A DNA stretch of 17,968 bases, taken from Puniceicoccales bacterium. GTDB lineage: Bacteria > Verrucomicrobiota > Verrucomicrobiia > Opitutales > UBA9783. A program made the position numbers and the translations under genes. The notes under the pieces were generated by a model. That model had not been told where the DNA came from and did not search any database. It was given only the letters and a program-made list of their open reading frames with translations. This document shows positions 15,602 to 17,968 of this stretch, in pieces. Position 1 is the first letter of the stretch; each line of letters opens with the position of its first letter. Where the stretch lies: the NCBI GenBank assembly GCA_031260015.1, contig JAIRKR010000058.1, forward strand, positions 1-17,968, in the 5' to 3' direction.

Positions 15602-15642
15602 ATTTTAGATTTAGTAATGGTAAAATTACCCTAAAATAGGGT
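15602..15642 (+). promoter_or_regulatory. rsmA leader with two mutually exclusive RNA folds
   Basis: Fold one: ACCCTA (15628-15633) pairs with TAGGGT (15637-15642) across AAA, burying AGGG (15638-15641), the only Shine-Dalgarno-like sequence, 7 nt before ATG 15649. Fold two: ATTTTAG (15602-15608) pairs with CTAAAAT (15631-15637), enclosing the hairpin GGTA-AAAT-TACC (15619-15630); this uses the left arm of fold one and frees AGGG. The two folds share bases 15628-15637. This is a possible translational switch; no ligand or protein site is recognisable. Confidence 0.3.
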
Positions 15643-15648
15643 TAGAAT

Positions 15649-16467
15649 ATGGCTTTAACACTTTTACAAACAAAAGACTTACTAAAGCGACTCGCAATTC
15701 ATCCCAGACGCAAATGGGGACAAAATTTCCTTGTGAATCCTGTGTTTGTGGAACGTTCTCTAAAATGGGCTCAAATTAAATCGGCCGACGTTGTTGTTGA
15801 AGTCGGACCTGGTTGTGGTACTTTAACGGATGATTTGGTTCGAGCAAAAGCGCATGTCTTTGCCATTGAAAAGGATCCCATTTTGTTTGAACATATTCGC
15901 AATACTTGGAACACGGCGTGCATTATTTGTGAGGATGCGGTTCAGTACCCCGTTGGATCGTACAACGCCGATGATACCAATTATAAAATAGTTGCAAATT
16001 TACCTTATGCAATCGCCAGCATTTGGCTGGATCGTGTCCTGGAGTTACCTCAGTTGCCCACACGAATGGTCTTGATGGTACAAACGGAAGCGGCGGATCG
16101 ATGGTTTTCCAGAGAAAATTCAAAAAAATTTTGTCCATTATCTATTTTTTTACAATCGGCTTACCAGTTGGAAAATAAATGTACGGTTGCAAAACGATGC
16201 TTTTATCCGCAACCTAAGGTTGATTCCACATTGCTAAGTTTGGTGAAACAAGCTCAAGTTTTTACCTTTGAACGTACTTGCAAACAGCTTATACGCAACG
16301 TATTTGCGCATAGGCGACAGCAGATAGGGCATGTATGTAAAGCATTGCAATCCGCCTATGCGAATGCTTTAATAACTTTTTTGCAGGAGAATGCCGTCGA
16401 TTTATCCTGTAGGGCCGAATGCCTGCCGATGGGTATTTGGCAACGTTTTGCCGTGCGTTGTTCGTAG
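15649..16467 (+). CDS. rsmA: 16S rRNA (adenine(1518)-N6/adenine(1519)-N6)-dimethyltransferase RsmA (KsgA)
   Basis: 272 residues. RsmA dimethylates the two adjacent adenines in the helix 45 loop of 16S rRNA using S-adenosylmethionine, a late 30S maturation step. Motifs are KWGQNFLVN (22-30), SAM motif I VVEVGPGCGTLT (49-60), the acidic end of beta-2 AIEKDP (72-77), and the catalytic ANLPY (116-120), which is NLPY/F in this family. Then come FYPQPKVDS (185-193) and a C-terminal helical domain with NVFAHRRQQIG (207-217). The length is normal. ATG 15649 has AGGG 7 nt upstream, which can be sequestered in a hairpin. It is not fused to pdxA or other partners; its own likely terminator spans the stop codon. 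Confidence 0.94.
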   Translation: MALTLLQTKDLLKRLAIHPRRKWGQNFLVNPVFVERSLKWAQIKSADVVVEVGPGCGTLTDDLVRAKAHVFAIEKDPILFEHIRNTWNTACIICEDAVQYPVGSYNADDTNYKIVANLPYAIASIWLDRVLELPQLPTRMVLMVQTEAADRWFSRENSKKFCPLSIFLQSAYQLENKCTVAKRCFYPQPKVDSTLLSLVKQAQVFTFERTCKQLIRNVFAHRRQQIGHVCKALQSAYANALITFLQENAVDLSCRAECLPMGIWQRFAVRCS

Positions 16468-16478
16468 GCAGGCTTTTT
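16421..16478 (+). terminator. Possible terminator overlapping the rsmA 3' end
   Basis: GCCTGCC (16421-16427, inside rsmA) is perfectly complementary to GGCAGGC (16467-16473, starting at the last base of the stop codon), and TTTTT follows at 16474-16478. The 39-nt interval holds its own hairpin GGCAA-CGTT-TTGCC (16439-16452). The GC-rich stem and T-run fit an intrinsic terminator, but the long loop makes it uncertain. A separate promoter for dapA lies 77 bp further on. Confidence 0.4.
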
Positions 16479-16554
16479 GCAAATACATGGAGGGCATTTT
16501 AAACCTTAATAACCGCTTAGGAATTCGTATTGAAAATTGAAGGAATAAATGTTA

Positions 16555-16583
16555 TTGAAAATTTCTTTAAAGAACTGTAGACT
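16555..16583 (+). promoter_or_regulatory. Candidate promoter for dapA-dapB
   Basis: TTGAAA (16555-16560, five of six to consensus) and TAGACT (16578-16583, four of six) are 17 bp apart. The predicted start near 16590 leaves a leader of only about 13 nt with no Shine-Dalgarno before dapA ATG 16603. Confidence 0.4.
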
Positions 16584-16602
16584 TTAAACGATATAAGTAT
16601 AT

Positions 16603-17502
16603 ATGCAGGTAGGTCCAAAAAATTTTCGTGGGGTTTATACAGCTCTGGTGACTCCGTTTAACAAGGGGGTTGTAGATTTTGATTCATTGCAAAACCTTTT
16701 GGATTATCAGTTAAAACTTGGTATTAATGGCTTGGTTCTGATGGGAACTACGGGGGAAAATGTGACTTTGGATGACGAGGAACGTGCTCAAGTTTTAGAG
16801 TTTGTTATAAAAAAGGTGGATCATCGTATTCCCGTTCTTGTGGGAACCGGATCCAATTGTACCCGTAAAGCGGTTCAATATACGCGCGAAGCGGCGGAAT
16901 TAGGTGCGGATGGTATGTTGGTTGTGGCCCCCTATTACAATCGTCCAACGCAGTCTGGATTATGCATGCACTTTGAGAAAATTGCCGCGTCGACCTCAAA
17001 ACCTATCTGTTTGTATTCGATACCTTCTCGTTGTGGTATAGAAATTGGCGTTGAAACAATTGTGAAACTCCGTGAAAAATACGAACATATTATCGGCATT
17101 AAAGAAGCCGGAGGTTCATGCAATCGAGTTTCTCAGATTGTAAAAGTCCTGGATAAGGACTTTTGCGTGTTCTGTGGGGACGATTCACTGACACTTCCTT
17201 TCTTCGCATTGGGTGCACGAGGTGTTATCAGTGTCGCATCCAATTTGGCCGCTAAACCATTGGTAAAGATGATGGATTATGCTCTGTCGAATAATCTAGA
17301 AGCAGCAGCCGATATTAATCGTCTGTTTTATCCATTTTTCCGCGCTTTAACCGTTGAAACAAATCCCGTCCCCATCAAGCAATTTTTGTACAGAGCTGGA
17401 TTAATTGCGAGTCCGGAAGTTCGTTTACCCTTAAGTCCTTTATTGGAGACAAGCGTAGACCTTGTAAACGACGTTTTTGATTCCTTGCATGGTAAATATT
17501 GA
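16603..17502 (+). CDS. dapA: 4-hydroxy-tetrahydrodipicolinate synthase DapA
   Basis: 299 residues, a TIM-barrel class I aldolase-like enzyme condensing pyruvate with aspartate semialdehyde, the first committed step to diaminopimelate (peptidoglycan) and lysine. Motifs are GVYTALVTPF (10-19), LVLMGTTGENVTL (44-56) with T49/T50 for pyruvate carboxylate, APYYNRPTQSGL (109-120) with the proton-relay Tyr, and LYSIPSRCG (137-145) with Y138 and R143. The Schiff-base lysine K167 is in IIGIKEAGGS (163-172); a normal C-terminal part contains NPVPIKQ. All catalytic residues are in place. No Shine-Dalgarno is visible before ATG 16603, and the predicted leader is very short. Its stop overlaps the dapB start by 14 nt, so the two lysine-pathway enzymes are coupled. 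Confidence 0.95.
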   Translation: MQVGPKNFRGVYTALVTPFNKGVVDFDSLQNLLDYQLKLGINGLVLMGTTGENVTLDDEERAQVLEFVIKKVDHRIPVLVGTGSNCTRKAVQYTREAAELGADGMLVVAPYYNRPTQSGLCMHFEKIAASTSKPICLYSIPSRCGIEIGVETIVKLREKYEHIIGIKEAGGSCNRVSQIVKVLDKDFCVFCGDDSLTLPFFALGARGVISVASNLAAKPLVKMMDYALSNNLEAAADINRLFYPFFRALTVETNPVPIKQFLYRAGLIASPEVRLPLSPLLETSVDLVNDVFDSLHGKY

Positions 17503-17968
17503 CCTACATCTAATTATTTCTGGGTTCGGTGGCAAAATGGGGAAATGCATACGTACCTTGTTGGAGGGTACGCCTACCCACATTTACGATGCGCATCATT
17601 GTGTGGGTGACCGCCTGCAGCCTTTGGTATGGATAGATTTCAGTAACTCCAGCGCATTCGAGCGGATTATAGAAAATGTTCAGATTAAAAAATGTCCCCT
17701 AGTGATAGGAACGACAGGGTTATCAAAGGCCCAAATGCATCAATTGATTCGGTTGTCTAAAAGGCAAGCAGTTGTGTACGATTCTAATTTTTCGATCGGT
17801 GCCAACGTCCTTAAAAAATTGGTACATCAGGCGGGTATAGCGTTAAAAGATTTTAGTGTTACGATTTTCGAAGCGCATCACGGTGCCAAAAAAGATCAGC
17901 CGAGTGGAACGGCAAAAAGTTTACGGCAAGTTTTGCTATTGGGTCAACACAGGCAGATTCCTATTTTG
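17489..17968 (+). CDS. dapB: 4-hydroxy-tetrahydrodipicolinate reductase DapB, 5' part
   Basis: The open frame starts at ATG 17489, 14 nt inside dapA in another frame, and runs for 160 codons to the window end with no stop. DapB reduces the DapA product with NAD(P)H. Seen: the dinucleotide motif ISGFGGKMGK (10-19), a WIDFS strand (48-52), VIGTTGLS (72-79), YDSNFSIGANVL, and the catalytic/substrate motif EAHHGAKKDQPSGTA (Lys and the PSGTA binding loop). The VIGTTG motif lies only about 60 residues after the glycine loop, much nearer than in E. coli DapB, so this is the short form known from several non-proteobacterial lineages. No Shine-Dalgarno is visible, so translation probably depends on coupling to dapA. 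The gene is truncated only by the window edge. Confidence 0.93.
   Translation, partial: MVNIDLHLIISGFGGKMGKCIRTLLEGTPTHIYDAHHCVGDRLQPLVWIDFSNSSAFERIIENVQIKKCPLVIGTTGLSKAQMHQLIRLSKRQAVVYDSNFSIGANVLKKLVHQAGIALKDFSVTIFEAHHGAKKDQPSGTAKSLRQVLLLGQHRQIPIL

Larger units (their letters stand above)
15287..15648. other. 362-bp non-coding region between rpsU and rsmA
   Basis: It holds the rpsU terminator (15331-15368), a nested set of inverted repeats (15393-15491) and the rsmA leader hairpins (15602-15642), each listed separately. The middle part (about 15492-15600) shows only a 24-codon reading frame at 15527-15601 without a good ribosome site, and a lone TATAAC (15580-15585) with no matching -35. 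No known RNA family was recognised. Confidence 0.6.

Overview
The window is an AT-leaning, gene-dense bacterial chromosome segment dominated by a complete-looking type II secretion system (T2SS) operon. Protein character suggests the PVC superphylum, most likely Verrucomicrobiota (Opitutae-like). The clues are a rodA-RNase E/G pair, an 'AFTLIE'-type pseudopilin, a short-form DapB and a PVC-like bS21. This placement is inference, not demonstrated. There is no tRNA, rRNA, insertion sequence, phage gene or CRISPR array.

Left arm (1-3339, minus strand): rodA, an RNase E/G gene and the 5' part of gapA lie head to tail and were probably transcribed together. The GAPDH reading frame is cut by an in-frame TAG after residue 93. 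The conserved GAPDH sequence continues in the same frame beyond it to the window edge, so this is a nonsense mutation, a sequence error or a readthrough codon. A 216-bp divergent intergenic region follows, with a perfect hairpin one base before the start of a plus-strand GNAT acetyltransferase gene.

Centre (4087-15010, plus strand): one tightly packed operon, gspG-H-I-J-K-L-M-D-X-E-F, with gene overlaps or gaps of at most 26 nt. It encodes the pseudopilins (G major; H, I, J, K minor), inner-membrane platform (L, M, F), secretin (D) and ATPase (E). The order is a rotation of the classical C-D-E-F-G-H-I-J-K-L-M order. The unrecognised exported protein X occupies the slot where GspC would be expected (with D and C swapped). 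The secretin ends in a very basic tail of about 90 residues, and X ends in a purely acidic Gly/Asp/Glu tail. No prepilin peptidase (GspO) is present, so it must be encoded elsewhere.

Right arm (15027-17968, plus strand): rpsU has its own good promoter and a strong intrinsic terminator. Next is a 362-bp non-coding stretch with nested inverted repeats and a leader before rsmA (ksgA) that could fold in two mutually exclusive ways, one hiding the ribosome binding site. rsmA ends in a possible terminator overlapping its own stop codon. dapA and dapB (lysine/diaminopimelate biosynthesis) follow from a separate promoter, with dapB cut by the window end.

The most interesting items are the interrupted gapA, the GspC-slot protein X with its acidic tail beside the basic-tailed secretin, and the two candidate RNA structures upstream of rsmA.
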